Source of the DNA: Neisseria leonii
GTDB lineage: Bacteria; Pseudomonadota; Gammaproteobacteria; Burkholderiales; Neisseriaceae
NCBI RefSeq assembly: GCF_028776105.2
Contig: NZ_CP145606.1
Span: 1-64,000 of the forward strand
DNA length: 64,000 nt
Direction: 5' to 3'
Of this stretch, positions 39,144 to 47,348 are shown piece after piece. The notes under the pieces were generated by a model. It searched no databases. It had not been told where the DNA came from and saw only the letters and a list, made by a program, of their open reading frames with translations. Position 1 is the first letter of the stretch. Each line of letters begins with the position of its first letter. A program made the translations under genes and the position numbers.

Positions 39144-40787
39144 ATGGCATCGGGGGCATTGCGGATTTTGGCCGGACATTTCGGTTGGGACGGAACGGTG
39201 TTGCGCCGTTGCGAAGAGTGGGCGCGGCAGGGGCTGCTGCTGCCCAAGCTGTTTGAAGAGGGTTTGTGCACGCCCGATGAGGTGGCGGCGGTGCTGGCGC
39301 AGGCGGTCGGGCGGCCGTATGTGGATTTGGCGGCATTTGCGCCCGAAGATACGGCGATGACGGCGGAACAGATGCGCCGTTTCGGCTGTGTGCCGCTGGC
39401 ACGGCGGCAGGGGCGGCTGCTGGCAGGTGTGGCCGATCCGACGGATCCCGTGTTGCAGCGGTTGGCTTTTGTCTGCGCCGAACCGGTCGATCTGGCGGTG
39501 GTGCGCTACGATCTGCTGGTGCAGCGGCTGGCAGAGTCGGGTGGCGGTACAGCGGGGATTCTGGCGCAAATGCCGCAGGAGGAAGCGGGAACGGCCGCCG
39601 CTTGGGCGGAAGAAGCGGGCGACGGGCCGGTGGCGCGTTTCGTGCAGCAGGTGTTGGAAGATGCGTGGGCGGCGGGTGCGTCGGACGTGCATTTCGAGTT
39701 TTACGAGCAGGCGGCGCGGGTGCGTTTCCGCGTGGACGGTGTGTTGCGTGAAGTGGTGCAGCCGCCTCATGCGGTCAGACGGCGGCTGGTGTCGCGGATT
39801 AAGGTAATGGCGGGGCTGGACATTGCCGAACAGCGGCTGCCGCAGGACGGGCGTTTGCAGACGGTTTTGGGCGGGCGCACGGCGGATTTGCGCATCAGCA
39901 CGCTGCCGACGCTTTTCGGCGAAAAAGTGGTGGTGCGGATTCTGAACGGCGATGCGCAGGCGCCGGATTTGGCGCGCTTGGGGCTGGAGCCGTGCCAATA
40001 TGACTTGCTGCTGGCCGAAATCCGCCGCCCTTACGGCATGATTCTGGTCACCGGGCCGACCGGTTCGGGCAAAACGCTGTCGCTGTATGCCTGTCTGAAC
40101 GAATTGAACAGCGAGCGGGTAAATATTGCGGCGGTGGAAGACCCGGCGGAAATCAATCTGGCGGGCATCAATCAGGTAAATGTGAACGAGAAGCAGGGGC
40201 TGACGTTTGCCGAGGCTCTGCGGGCGTTTCTGCGCCAGGATCCCGATGTGCTGATGGTGGGCGAAATCCGCGATTTGGAAACGGCCGATATTGCCGTCAA
40301 GGCGGCGCAGACGGGGCATTTGGTATTTTCCACGCTGCATACCAACCGCGCGGCGGCCAGTCTGACGCGGCTGCTGAATATGGGCGTGGCGCCGTTTCAT
40401 ATTGCCGCTTCGGTGAATCTGGTTGTGGCACAGCGGCTGGTACGCAAGCTGTGTCCGCATTGTCGTGAAGTGTGGGAGCGGCCGTCTGAAAATGTGTTGG
40501 CGGCGGCAGGGTTTACGCCGCAGGATTTGGCGCAGGATTGGCCGCTGTACCGTCCCAAAGGTTGCGCGGCCTGCCGCGGCAAGGGTTATCGGGGGCGTAT
40601 CGGCATATTCGAGCTGATGCCGGTCAGTCAGGCGATGCGGCGGGCGATGATGGACGGTGCGGGCGAATTGGATTTGGCGGCATTGGCCGCACGGGAGGGT
40701 ATGGTGGATTTGCGCCGTGCCGGATTGCTGAAAGTGATGGCGGGTGCGACCACGCTGGCGGAAGTCGATGCCGTGGTGGGGAGATAG
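39144..40787 (+). CDS. pilF: Type IV pilus extension ATPase PilF (PilB/GspE family)
   Basis: 547-residue cytoplasmic motor that powers pilus assembly and so piliation and transformation. The start was chosen at the ATG directly after AAGGAGG because MASGALRIL matches the start of neisserial PilF; an ATG 26 codons upstream (39066) is the alternative. It has an N-terminal MshEN-like domain (about 1-130), then the secretion-ATPase core with Walker A GPTGSGKT near 304, the Asp box, Walker B DPDVLMVGEIRDLET and the His box. A four-Cys zinc site (CPHC ... CAAC, about 438-478) follows. A DUS in frame encodes ERPSEN. It is the first gene of a tight pilF-pilG-pilD-coaE-zapD-yacG run. Confidence 0.95.
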   Translation: MASGALRILAGHFGWDGTVLRRCEEWARQGLLLPKLFEEGLCTPDEVAAVLAQAVGRPYVDLAAFAPEDTAMTAEQMRRFGCVPLARRQGRLLAGVADPTDPVLQRLAFVCAEPVDLAVVRYDLLVQRLAESGGGTAGILAQMPQEEAGTAAAWAEEAGDGPVARFVQQVLEDAWAAGASDVHFEFYEQAARVRFRVDGVLREVVQPPHAVRRRLVSRIKVMAGLDIAEQRLPQDGRLQTVLGGRTADLRISTLPTLFGEKVVVRILNGDAQAPDLARLGLEPCQYDLLLAEIRRPYGMILVTGPTGSGKTLSLYACLNELNSERVNIAAVEDPAEINLAGINQVNVNEKQGLTFAEALRAFLRQDPDVLMVGEIRDLETADIAVKAAQTGHLVFSTLHTNRAAASLTRLLNMGVAPFHIAASVNLVVAQRLVRKLCPHCREVWERPSENVLAAAGFTPQDLAQDWPLYRPKGCAACRGKGYRGRIGIFELMPVSQAMRRAMMDGAGELDLAALAAREGMVDLRRAGLLKVMAGATTLAEVDAVVGR

Positions 40788-40790
40788 GCG

Positions 40791-42002
40791 GTGCTCGGAA
40801 AAAACAGGTTGAAACGTTTCGATTATCAGGGGCGGCGGCCGGATACGCGGCAGACTGTGGCCGGAAGCATTGAGGCGGCCGATGAAGCAGCGGCGCGCAA
40901 GCAGTTGCTGAGAAAAGGGATTTTGCCTCAGCAGATACGTGCGCAGACGATACGGCGCGCGCGGCGGATCCGTTCTGCCGATGTGGCGGTTTTTACCCGC
41001 CAGCTGGCGGAAATGCTGCGTGCGGGGCTGCCGCTGCTGCGCGCTTTGGAAATTGTGGCGCAGGCACACGGCAATCCGGCCATGCGTACCCTGCTGGGGC
41101 GGGTGCGCGCGGACATCGGGCAGGGCAGTACGCTGTCGGCGGCTCTGGCCGCGCACCCGAAAGTGTTTGATGCGCTATACTGTCATCTGGTCGCGGCGGC
41201 GGAAACCGGCGGGGTGTTGGACGATTTGCTCGACAATCTGGCCGTGCAGCTGGAAAAAGCGCAGGTATTGAAGAAAAAGGTGCAGACCGCGCTGGTGTAT
41301 CCGGCAGCGGTTTTGCTGATGGCGGTGGTATTGCTGGCGGTGATGCTGGTGTTTGTGCTGCCGTCGTTCGCGCAACTGTATCAGGGCATGGGTGCGGTGC
41401 TGCCGTGGCCGACGCGGGCGGTGATGGCCCTTTCAGACGGCCTCCGCCGCTACGGCTGGCTGATGTTGCTGCTGCCTGTGGCGGTTGTGTGGGCGGTTCG
41501 GCGGCAATACGGCCGCTCGCCCGCTTTCCGTTTGAAGGCCGATGCGCTGCTGTTGAAGCTGCCGCTGTCGGGAGCGGTATTGCGGCAGGCGGTATGGGCG
41601 CGTTGGGCGCGCACCTTGGCCGCGCTGCTGGCTGCCGGTGTACCGGTTTTGCCGGCTTTGGATGCAGTGGCCGCCGCATCGGGCAACCGTGTGTTTGAAA
41701 CCGCCACGCACGCGGTGCGCGCGCAGGTGGCGCAGGGGGCGGCATTGTCGGGCGCGATGCGTGCGGCGGGGGTGTTTCCCGATTTGCTGTTGCAGATGGC
41801 GGCAGTGGGCGAAGAATCGGGTTCGCTGGAACACCTGCTGGCCAAAAGTGCGCATTTTTATGAAAACGAAGTCGATAATCTGGCGGCACGGCTGACCGCG
41901 CTGATGGAGCCGGTGCTGATGATTGTATTGGGCGGCGTGGTCGGTATGGTGCTGGCGGCGATGTATCTGCCGCTGTTCGATTTGAATAAAGTATTGGGCT
42001 GA
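40791..42002 (+). CDS. pilG: Type IV pilus inner-membrane platform protein PilG (PilC family)
   Basis: 403-residue polytopic protein at the base of the pilus machine, on which PilF acts. Two GspF-type domains repeat: VFTRQLAEMLRAGLPLLRALEIV near 65 and RWARTLAALLAAGVPVLPALDAV near 270. Three hydrophobic segments lie near 165-190, 215-235 and 370-395. GTG is the likely start after GGGGAG, three bases past the pilF stop. Its own stop overlaps the pilD ATG. Confidence 0.94.
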   Translation: MLGKNRLKRFDYQGRRPDTRQTVAGSIEAADEAAARKQLLRKGILPQQIRAQTIRRARRIRSADVAVFTRQLAEMLRAGLPLLRALEIVAQAHGNPAMRTLLGRVRADIGQGSTLSAALAAHPKVFDALYCHLVAAAETGGVLDDLLDNLAVQLEKAQVLKKKVQTALVYPAAVLLMAVVLLAVMLVFVLPSFAQLYQGMGAVLPWPTRAVMALSDGLRRYGWLMLLLPVAVVWAVRRQYGRSPAFRLKADALLLKLPLSGAVLRQAVWARWARTLAALLAAGVPVLPALDAVAAASGNRVFETATHAVRAQVAQGAALSGAMRAAGVFPDLLLQMAAVGEESGSLEHLLAKSAHFYENEVDNLAARLTALMEPVLMIVLGGVVGMVLAAMYLPLFDLNKVLG

Positions 42003-42823
42003 TGATGACGGTGTGGGCGGCTTTGGCCGGCTTGCTGGCCGGCAGTTTTTTGAGTGTGGCGGTTTACCGTCTGCCGCTGATGATGGCGCGGCAGTGGGAC
42101 GGTTTTGCCCGCGAACGGCTGGGATGGGCGCAGGAGCAGATGCCGCGTTTCGATTTGGCATGGCCGTCTTCGCATTGCCCGCATTGCCAAGGCCGTCTGA
42201 AAACCGTGCATAATCTGCCTTTAATCGGGTTTCTGCTGCAAAAAGGGCGGTGCGCACAATGCGGGTCGGCCATCGGTCTGATGTATCCCGCCTTGGAATT
42301 GGCGGCTGCGGCGGCCTTTGCCGCTTCGGTGTCGGTATACGGTGCGGGTTATGTCGGTATGGCGGGTATGGTGCTGGCGGCGTTTTTATTGGCTTCGGCG
42401 TGGATAGACGCGCGCACGCGCCTGCTGCCCGACATATTGACGCTGCCTCTGCTGTGGCTGGGACTGCTGTTTCATGCTGGCGGCGGTTTCGTACCGCTGC
42501 AACAGGCGGTCTGGGGTGCGGCGGCGGGCTATCTGGCGTTGTGGCTGCTGAACGCGGTTTACCGCCTGCTGCGCGGACAGGACGGTATGGGCGGCGGCGA
42601 TATGAAGCTGTTGGCGGCACTGGGCGCGTGGCTGGGGGTGGAAATGTTGCTGCCGGTGGTGTTTGCCGCTGCCGTGTTCGGTTTGCTGACGGCCGGTGTG
42701 TATGGGCGCGGACAGCGTGAAATCCCGTTCGGTCCGTCGCTGGCGGCGGCCGGCTGGCTGGTATTTTTGGCTTATGCACCGGTGGCGCGGACGCTGCCGC
42801 TGTGGTTGGGAGTGGGGATATGA
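42002..42823 (+). CDS. pilD: Prepilin peptidase/N-methyltransferase PilD
   Basis: 273-residue inner-membrane aspartic protease that removes prepilin leader peptides and methylates the new N terminus. A CPHC...CAQC zinc ribbon (about 60-88) typical of the bifunctional enzymes is present. Two catalytic aspartates are visible, in SAWIDARTRLLPD and in the GxGD-like GMGGGDMKL. Several transmembrane helices span the rest. It overlaps pilG upstream (TGATG) and coaE downstream (ATGA), implying coupled translation. Confidence 0.95.
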   Translation: MMTVWAALAGLLAGSFLSVAVYRLPLMMARQWDGFARERLGWAQEQMPRFDLAWPSSHCPHCQGRLKTVHNLPLIGFLLQKGRCAQCGSAIGLMYPALELAAAAAFAASVSVYGAGYVGMAGMVLAAFLLASAWIDARTRLLPDILTLPLLWLGLLFHAGGGFVPLQQAVWGAAAGYLALWLLNAVYRLLRGQDGMGGGDMKLLAALGAWLGVEMLLPVVFAAAVFGLLTAGVYGRGQREIPFGPSLAAAGWLVFLAYAPVARTLPLWLGVGI

Positions 42824-43437
42824 CGGCATGGGTGGGGCTGACGGGCGGTATCGGCAGCGGGAAATCTTCGGCGGCGGCGCAGTTTGCCCGCTTGGGCGTG
42901 CCGGTGGTCGATGCCGATGCCGTGAGCCGCAGCCTGACCGCCGCAGGCGGGGCGGCTTTGCCGCTGATTCGCGAACGCTTCGGCAGCGGGGTATTTTCAG
43001 ACGGCCTGCTCGACCGCGCAAAACTGCGCGGGCTGGTTTTTGGTGATGCGGATAAAAAGGCCGCGCTCGAAGCCTTGATGTTCCCGCTGATTCTGGCAGA
43101 GATGCGCGCGCAGATGGCCGCGCACGCGGGGGCGGTTTACGGCGTGGCCGAGATTCCGCTGCTGGCGGAAAATCCGGCATTCAGGCAGCTGGTGGAACGG
43201 GTGGCGGTGGTGGACGTGCCGCCCGAAGTGCAGATTGTGCGCGTGCGGCAGAGAAACGGCTTATCGGAAGCGGAAGTTAAACGTATAATGGCGGCGCAAA
43301 GCGGCCGTGCCGCGCGTTTGGCGGTTGCCGACGATGTGATTGACAACAGCGGTACCGAAGCGGAACTGGCCGGTCAGGTTTTGCGCCTGCACCGTCTTTA
43401 TTCCCAACTTTACGCCACGGCCGGCCCGGGCGGTTGA
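42820..43437 (+). CDS. coaE: Dephospho-CoA kinase
   Basis: 205-residue P-loop kinase doing the last step of coenzyme A synthesis. Walker A is GLTGGIGSGKSS at about residues 6-17, followed by VVDADAVSRSL; EIPLLAENPAF is the usual second block, and the lid carries VRQRNGLSEAEVKRIMAAQ. The ATG overlaps the pilD stop as ATGA. A DUS in frame encodes FSDGLLD. Its position between pilus and division genes is the usual pilD-coaE-zapD-yacG arrangement of many proteobacteria. Confidence 0.96.
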   Translation: MTAWVGLTGGIGSGKSSAAAQFARLGVPVVDADAVSRSLTAAGGAALPLIRERFGSGVFSDGLLDRAKLRGLVFGDADKKAALEALMFPLILAEMRAQMAAHAGAVYGVAEIPLLAENPAFRQLVERVAVVDVPPEVQIVRVRQRNGLSEAEVKRIMAAQSGRAARLAVADDVIDNSGTEAELAGQVLRLHRLYSQLYATAGPGG

Positions 43438-43444
43438 GGCTTTT

Positions 43445-44206
43445 ATGATCCGATTTGAGCACCCCTTATCCGAACGCATCCGCAATTTTCTGCGTATCGA
43501 ACATCTGTTCAACCGTTTCCATGATGAGAGCGGCTGTCCGCAATCAGTGTGGTCGCACCATTTGGCACTGTTTACCCTGTTTGAAATCATGGAATGTGCC
43601 GGCCGTGCCGAGTTGAAGCTGGATATTTTGCAGGAATTGGAGCGGCAAAAGCGGATTCTGCAACGTCAGGATACCGGCGAAACCGGCTGCGCCGCTTTGG
43701 AACGGATCCATTCTGTAACCGCCGATTTGCAGGCGGTGCAGCAGAAATTCGGCCAGCATCTGCGCGAAAACGAATGGCTGATGGCGATTAAGCAGCGTAT
43801 GCTGGTGCCGGGCGGTACCAGCCCGCTCGATTTGCCGTCTTATTATTACTGGCAGCAGCTGCCGTATGAAGTGCGCAAAGCCGACTTGCAGGGCTGGATT
43901 GCTATGCTGCTGCCGACCTGCCGCGCGGTGCGCGTGCTGATGGACATTTTGCGTGCCAATGCGTGGAAAGTGGCCAGCGTGGCCGAAAAAGGCAATTATC
44001 ATCATGCCAGCCTGGCGCAGAATATTCATTTGTTGGGTATAGACGTTGTGCCCGACTATCAGGCACTGCCCGAAGTGTCGGCCAATAAATATTTCACCCA
44101 TATCCGCTTTGTGGCCGCATCGCGCGAAAGCGCGCGGGGAAAATTGGTGGAGTGCGATGTGCCGTTTGAATTGGTGATGTGCAGTTTTGATCCGGTGATG
44201 GAGTAA
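43445..44206 (+). CDS. zapD: Cell division protein ZapD
   Basis: 253-residue FtsZ-associated protein that cross-links FtsZ filaments at midcell. The whole length fits the DUF1342/ZapD family: it opens with [19 protein letters not shown], has a helical N-terminal half, then [18 protein letters not shown], and a C-terminal beta domain with [14 protein letters not shown]. It starts 7 bases after coaE and ends two bases before yacG. Confidence 0.94.
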   Translation: MIRFEHPLSERIRNFLRIEHLFNRFHDESGCPQSVWSHHLALFTLFEIMECAGRAELKLDILQELERQKRILQRQDTGETGCAALERIHSVTADLQAVQQKFGQHLRENEWLMAIKQRMLVPGGTSPLDLPSYYYWQQLPYEVRKADLQGWIAMLLPTCRAVRVLMDILRANAWKVASVAEKGNYHHASLAQNIHLLGIDVVPDYQALPEVSANKYFTHIRFVAASRESARGKLVECDVPFELVMCSFDPVME

Positions 44207-44208
44207 AG

Positions 44209-44385
44209 ATGAGCCAAACCGTGGTGAAATGTCCGCAATGCGGCAAAAGCGTAGCGTGGCGGCCGGAAAGCCGCTACCGTCCGTTTTGCAGCGAACGCTG
44301 TAAAACCATCGACTTGGGGGCGTGGGTGGCGGAAGAATACGCCGTCGGCACAGAGAACCCTGCCGATGCGTATGCAGCAGAATAG
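44209..44385 (+). CDS. yacG: DNA gyrase inhibitor YacG (small zinc protein)
   Basis: 58-residue protein reading [17 protein letters not shown] and then RPFCSERCK: the four-Cys zinc motif CxxC...CxxxC of YacG, which in E. coli inhibits Gyr[12 protein letters not shown] is the conserved end of the domain. It follows zapD by two bases, matching the coaE-zapD-yacG operon seen in many proteobacteria. The tail is acidic and short. Confidence 0.93.
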   Translation: MSQTVVKCPQCGKSVAWRPESRYRPFCSERCKTIDLGAWVAEEYAVGTENPADAYAAE

Positions 44386-44481
44386 GGCAGGCCGTCCGAA
44401 CCATGGATTCAGACGGCCTGTATTGTCGGATAGCGCATGGCGGTATCCGTATTTTTCAAACCGAATGAAAGTGAGCGGGCG

Positions 44482-44751
44482 ATGGCCGAACCTGTTGTCT
44501 ATTTTGCCCACTGGTGTCCCGACACCGAACCGTTTACCGCTGAATTGAAGCGGTTGGGGGTGGATTACGAACCGCGCGACATCACGCAGAGCGGCGCGAA
44601 TCTCAAAGCATTTCTGCGCCTGCGCGACAGTCATGCGGCGTTTGAGCAGGTGCGGGCAGACGGCCGTATCGGCATTCCGGTATTGGTTTGGCGGGACGAA
44701 GCGGTTTTGGATTGGCAGGCATTGGCCGACTGGCACCGGGCGGATACCTGA
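44482..44751 (+). CDS. Glutaredoxin-like protein with CPDT motif
   Basis: 89-residue thioredoxin-fold protein: PVVYFAHWCPDTEPFTAELKRLGVDYEPRDI opens with a beta strand and an active-site-like CPDT, and GRIGIPVLVWRDEAVLDW includes the cis-proline strand of glutaredoxins. Only one Cys is present, so it cannot do dithiol chemistry alone. An ATG 15 codons upstream (44437) is an alternative start. It closes the local operon-like run after yacG. Its biological role is unknown. Confidence 0.7.
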   Translation: MAEPVVYFAHWCPDTEPFTAELKRLGVDYEPRDITQSGANLKAFLRLRDSHAAFEQVRADGRIGIPVLVWRDEAVLDWQALADWHRADT

Positions 44752-44762
44752 ATGGGACTTGG

Positions 44763-45065
44763 GTAGGTCGGATTCTTGAGTCTGATACAGTTTGACAGGG
44801 TTGAATCAGAATAGCGGCACGGTTTGCTTGGTTGCCGTTGAATTGTCGGATACGGAGTATCCGGCCTGCGTGTGGTTGAGGCCGTCTGAAAACGGTTTGT
44901 AGGTCGGATTCTTGAATCCGACACAGTTTGACAAGGGTTGAATCAGAACGACGGTATGGTTTGCTTGGTTGCCGTTGAATTGTCGGATACGAGTATCCGA
45001 CCTACGTGTGGTTGAGGCCGTCTGAAAACGGTTTGCGTAGGTCGGATTCTTGAATCCGACTTGGT
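44763..45065. repeat. Tandem array of palindrome-tipped repeats, unit about 137 bases
   Basis: Three successive GTAGGTCGGATTCTTGA tips lie at 44763, 44899 and 45037, spaced 136 and 138 bases. Each unit contains a second palindrome (GTCGGATAC...GTATCCG) and a DUS (GGCCGTCTGAAAACGGTTTG). The interiors are nearly identical (GTTGAATCAGAA..., TTTGCTTGGTTGCCGTTGAA). No gene lies inside. Confidence 0.85.
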
Positions 45066-45136
45066 TTGAGACGGAGTGAATAAAAAAAGCCGGAGACAAT
45101 ATCCGGCTTCATAAATTTTCAGACGGCTAACCGTTT

Positions 45137-45922
45137 TCAGCGGTGTGCGGCGATGATTTGCAGCATTTGTGCCAGTACTTTCGGGTTGGCAGCAACGATG
45201 TCGCCGCTGTCCAGCCAGCCTTGGTCGCCCTGCATATCGGTAACGATGGCACCGGCTTCTTTGGCAATCAGCGCGCCGGCGGCGATGTCCCAAGGTTTGA
45301 GGTTGAACTCGAAAAAACCGTCGAAGCGGCCGCAGGCCAGAGCGCACAAGTCCAGTGAGGCCGCGCCTTCGCGGCGCGCGCCGGCGGTTTTGCCCAACAG
45401 GTCGCGCAAGATGGCGAGGTAGGTATCCATCATGCTCTGATCGACGACGGGAAATCCGGTGCCGATCAGGCACTGGTTCAGGTCGATGCGGGAGGAAACG
45501 CGGATGCGGCGGTCGTTCAGCAATGCGCCCTTGCCGCGCGAGGCCAGATAGAGGTCGTTGCGTTCGGGGGCGTATACCAAGGCCTCCTGAATCTGGCCTT
45601 TGTGCAGCAGCGCCATGGAAACAGCGTATTGCGGGTGGCCGTGCAGATAGTTGGTGGTGCCGTCCAGAGGATCGATCAGCCATTCGTAATCGCTGTTTGG
45701 GTTGCCGTGGCTGCCGGATTCTTCGGCGGTGATTTTATGCTGGGGATAGGCGTCGAGCAGGGTTTCGACCAAGATGGTTTCGGCGGCGCGGTCGATGTCG
45801 GAAACAAAATCGTTAAACGCTTTGCTGTCTACTTTGACTGCGGATAAATTATTGGCGGCACGCACCATCATATCGCCTGCTTTGCGGGCGGCCTTAAAGG
45901 CGGTATTCAAAATCGGATTCAT
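45137..45922 (-). CDS. suhB: Inositol monophosphatase-family protein SuhB
   Basis: 261-residue Mg-dependent phosphatase of the IMPase family; in E. coli, SuhB also joins the rRNA antitermination complex. The metal site is visible as ITAEESGSHG, LIDPLDGTTNYLHG (about 80-95) and KPWDIAAGALIAKEAGA. The ATG gives MNPILNTAFKAARKAGD, the usual start. It is divergent from trmJ, the same pairing as in E. coli. Confidence 0.95.
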   Translation of the reverse strand: MNPILNTAFKAARKAGDMMVRAANNLSAVKVDSKAFNDFVSDIDRAAETILVETLLDAYPQHKITAEESGSHGNPNSDYEWLIDPLDGTTNYLHGHPQYAVSMALLHKGQIQEALVYAPERNDLYLASRGKGALLNDRRIRVSSRIDLNQCLIGTGFPVVDQSMMDTYLAILRDLLGKTAGARREGAASLDLCALACGRFDGFFEFNLKPWDIAAGALIAKEAGAIVTDMQGDQGWLDSGDIVAANPKVLAQMLQIIAAHR

Positions 45923-46047
45923 ACAAATTTCCTGTTAAAACGGCCGTCTGAACCGAAGCGGCAGGACGGCAAAGCGTGGAACAATTTTTAAAGAACAATG
46001 GCGCGGTATTATACATACTGCCGCCCGATTGAGAAAGACGGTAAAAC

Positions 46048-46854
46048 ATGAGCAAACCCCTCCTGCCCGACTATCTGGGCAATATTTCCGTGGTGCTGTG
46101 CCGCACCAGCCATCCGGCCAATATCGGTTCGGCCGCGCGCGCGATGAAAACGATGGGGCTGACCGATTTGGTTTTGGTTGCCCCCAATTTGATGCAGACC
46201 CCGATGACGGTCGAACCGCCAAGCTTTGATGCGCAAAACCCCGCCGCTTTCCGCCTGCCGGAAGAGAGCTTTATTCTGGCTTCCGGTGCGGCCGATGTGC
46301 TGGAAAACGCGCGTATGGCGGCGACTTTGGACGAAGCCTTGGCCGATACGGTTATCAGTTGCGCGCTCACCAGCCGCAAGCGCGAACTGACCGCGCCGTT
46401 GCAGACGCCGCGGGAGCTGACCCCCGAAATTCTTGCCGCCGCGCAAAACGGCCGCCGTGCCGCTTTGGTATTCGGTAACGAAACGTTCGGTTTGAGCATC
46501 GAAGAAGTGCAGTCGTGCAACCGTTTGATGACGATTAACGGCAATCCCGATTATTTTTCGCTGAATCTGGCACAGGCGGTGCAGGTTGTTGCTTACGAGC
46601 TGTTCAGCCAGACAGATGTCAGCATGGATTATCTGCGCGGCGGACGGCATACCGCCACCCACGAGCAAATCGGCGGCATGATCCGCCATTTGGAAAGCCT
46701 GATGGACGACATCGGTTTTTTCAACCGCCGTAACGGCACGCGTATGATGCGCCGTCTGCACAACCTGTTTGCCCGTGCGGGTACGGAAACCGAAGACATC
46801 GACATTCTGCGCGGCTTTTTCAATACAGTATCTAAAAGGCTGCGGAAAGACTGA
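46048..46854 (+). CDS. trmJ: tRNA (cytidine/uridine-2'-O-) methyltransferase TrmJ
   Basis: 268-residue SPOUT-class enzyme methylating position 32 of tRNAs. The three SPOUT motifs are present: HPANIGSAARAMKTMG near 26, LVFGNETFGLSIEEV near 143, and FSLNLAQAVQVVAYEL near 171. The C-terminal extension with a helical tail fits the TrmJ subfamily and not TrmL. It is divergent from suhB. Confidence 0.93.
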   Translation: MSKPLLPDYLGNISVVLCRTSHPANIGSAARAMKTMGLTDLVLVAPNLMQTPMTVEPPSFDAQNPAAFRLPEESFILASGAADVLENARMAATLDEALADTVISCALTSRKRELTAPLQTPRELTPEILAAAQNGRRAALVFGNETFGLSIEEVQSCNRLMTINGNPDYFSLNLAQAVQVVAYELFSQTDVSMDYLRGGRHTATHEQIGGMIRHLESLMDDIGFFNRRNGTRMMRRLHNLFARAGTETEDIDILRGFFNTVSKRLRKD

Positions 46855-47078
46855 TACCGTCCCAAGGCCGTCTGAAAACGGGCGGAGCGGGTTTCTGCAA
46901 AGTTGAACTCGGATTACTGTTTTTATTTTTATTCCGCAGATTTTCCGTCTGTTTTTTGATACCGCAAGCCTGCTGCCCCCGTTTTCAGACGGCCTTTCCG
47001 ACGGCGGTTTAGGTTTGGTCATTATGCTGTCATATCGGGGCGGTAAAGTGGCAGCGTTACTGAAAAAAGGAGCCTGCG
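46855..47078. other. Intergenic region after trmJ
   Basis: A widely spaced inverted DUS pair (arms near 46864 and 46985) flanks about 100 bases of AT-rich sequence. No gene is seen. Confidence 0.6.
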
Positions 47079-47174
47079 ATGCCGCACCGCCGCCGCCAAC
47101 ACATTTTCCAAGCCGCCCGCCGCCGTTTTCAGGCGGCAGCTGAGAATCAGACAGCAAAAGAAAAAACACGGTAG
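47079..47174 (+). CDS. Small Arg/Ala-rich ORF with strong ribosome-binding site
   Basis: 31-codon reading frame, MPHRRRQHIFQAARRRFQAA and then AENQTAKEKTR, preceded by AAAAAAGGAG at a good distance and followed almost at once by a terminator-like hairpin. It is very basic. It could be a leader peptide, a small protein or chance; no family is recognised. It lies upstream of the TRAP transporter operon, with a second hairpin between. Confidence 0.35.
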   Translation: MPHRRRQHIFQAARRRFQAAAENQTAKEKTR

Positions 47175-47198
47175 GCGTTAGCCTTCCGGCCGTTTTTT
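47169..47198 (+). terminator. Terminator-like hairpin after the small ORF
   Basis: CGGTAGGC pairs with GCCTTCCG (one mismatch) around GTTA, followed by GCCGTTTTTT. A second stem, AACCGCCCC with GGGGCGGTTT, follows at 47200-47234 with a 16-base loop. Confidence 0.55.
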
Positions 47199-47348
47199 GA
47201 ACCGCCCCGCTTTGGCGACAGAGTGGGGCGGTTTGCTGCGCGGTATGTTTTAGAGCAACTTGCCAAACCGATATTCTTACGTTAAGTTTACGTTTTGCCC
47301 GTTTATGTTGCGCAAAAACCATTCTTATCCCGCATTCAGGAGAAATGT

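Noticed and set aside
38979..41156. 725-codon open frame antisense to pilF and pilG
   Set aside because: Extremely rich in Arg, Pro, His and Gln, crosses two well-identified genes, no start signal.
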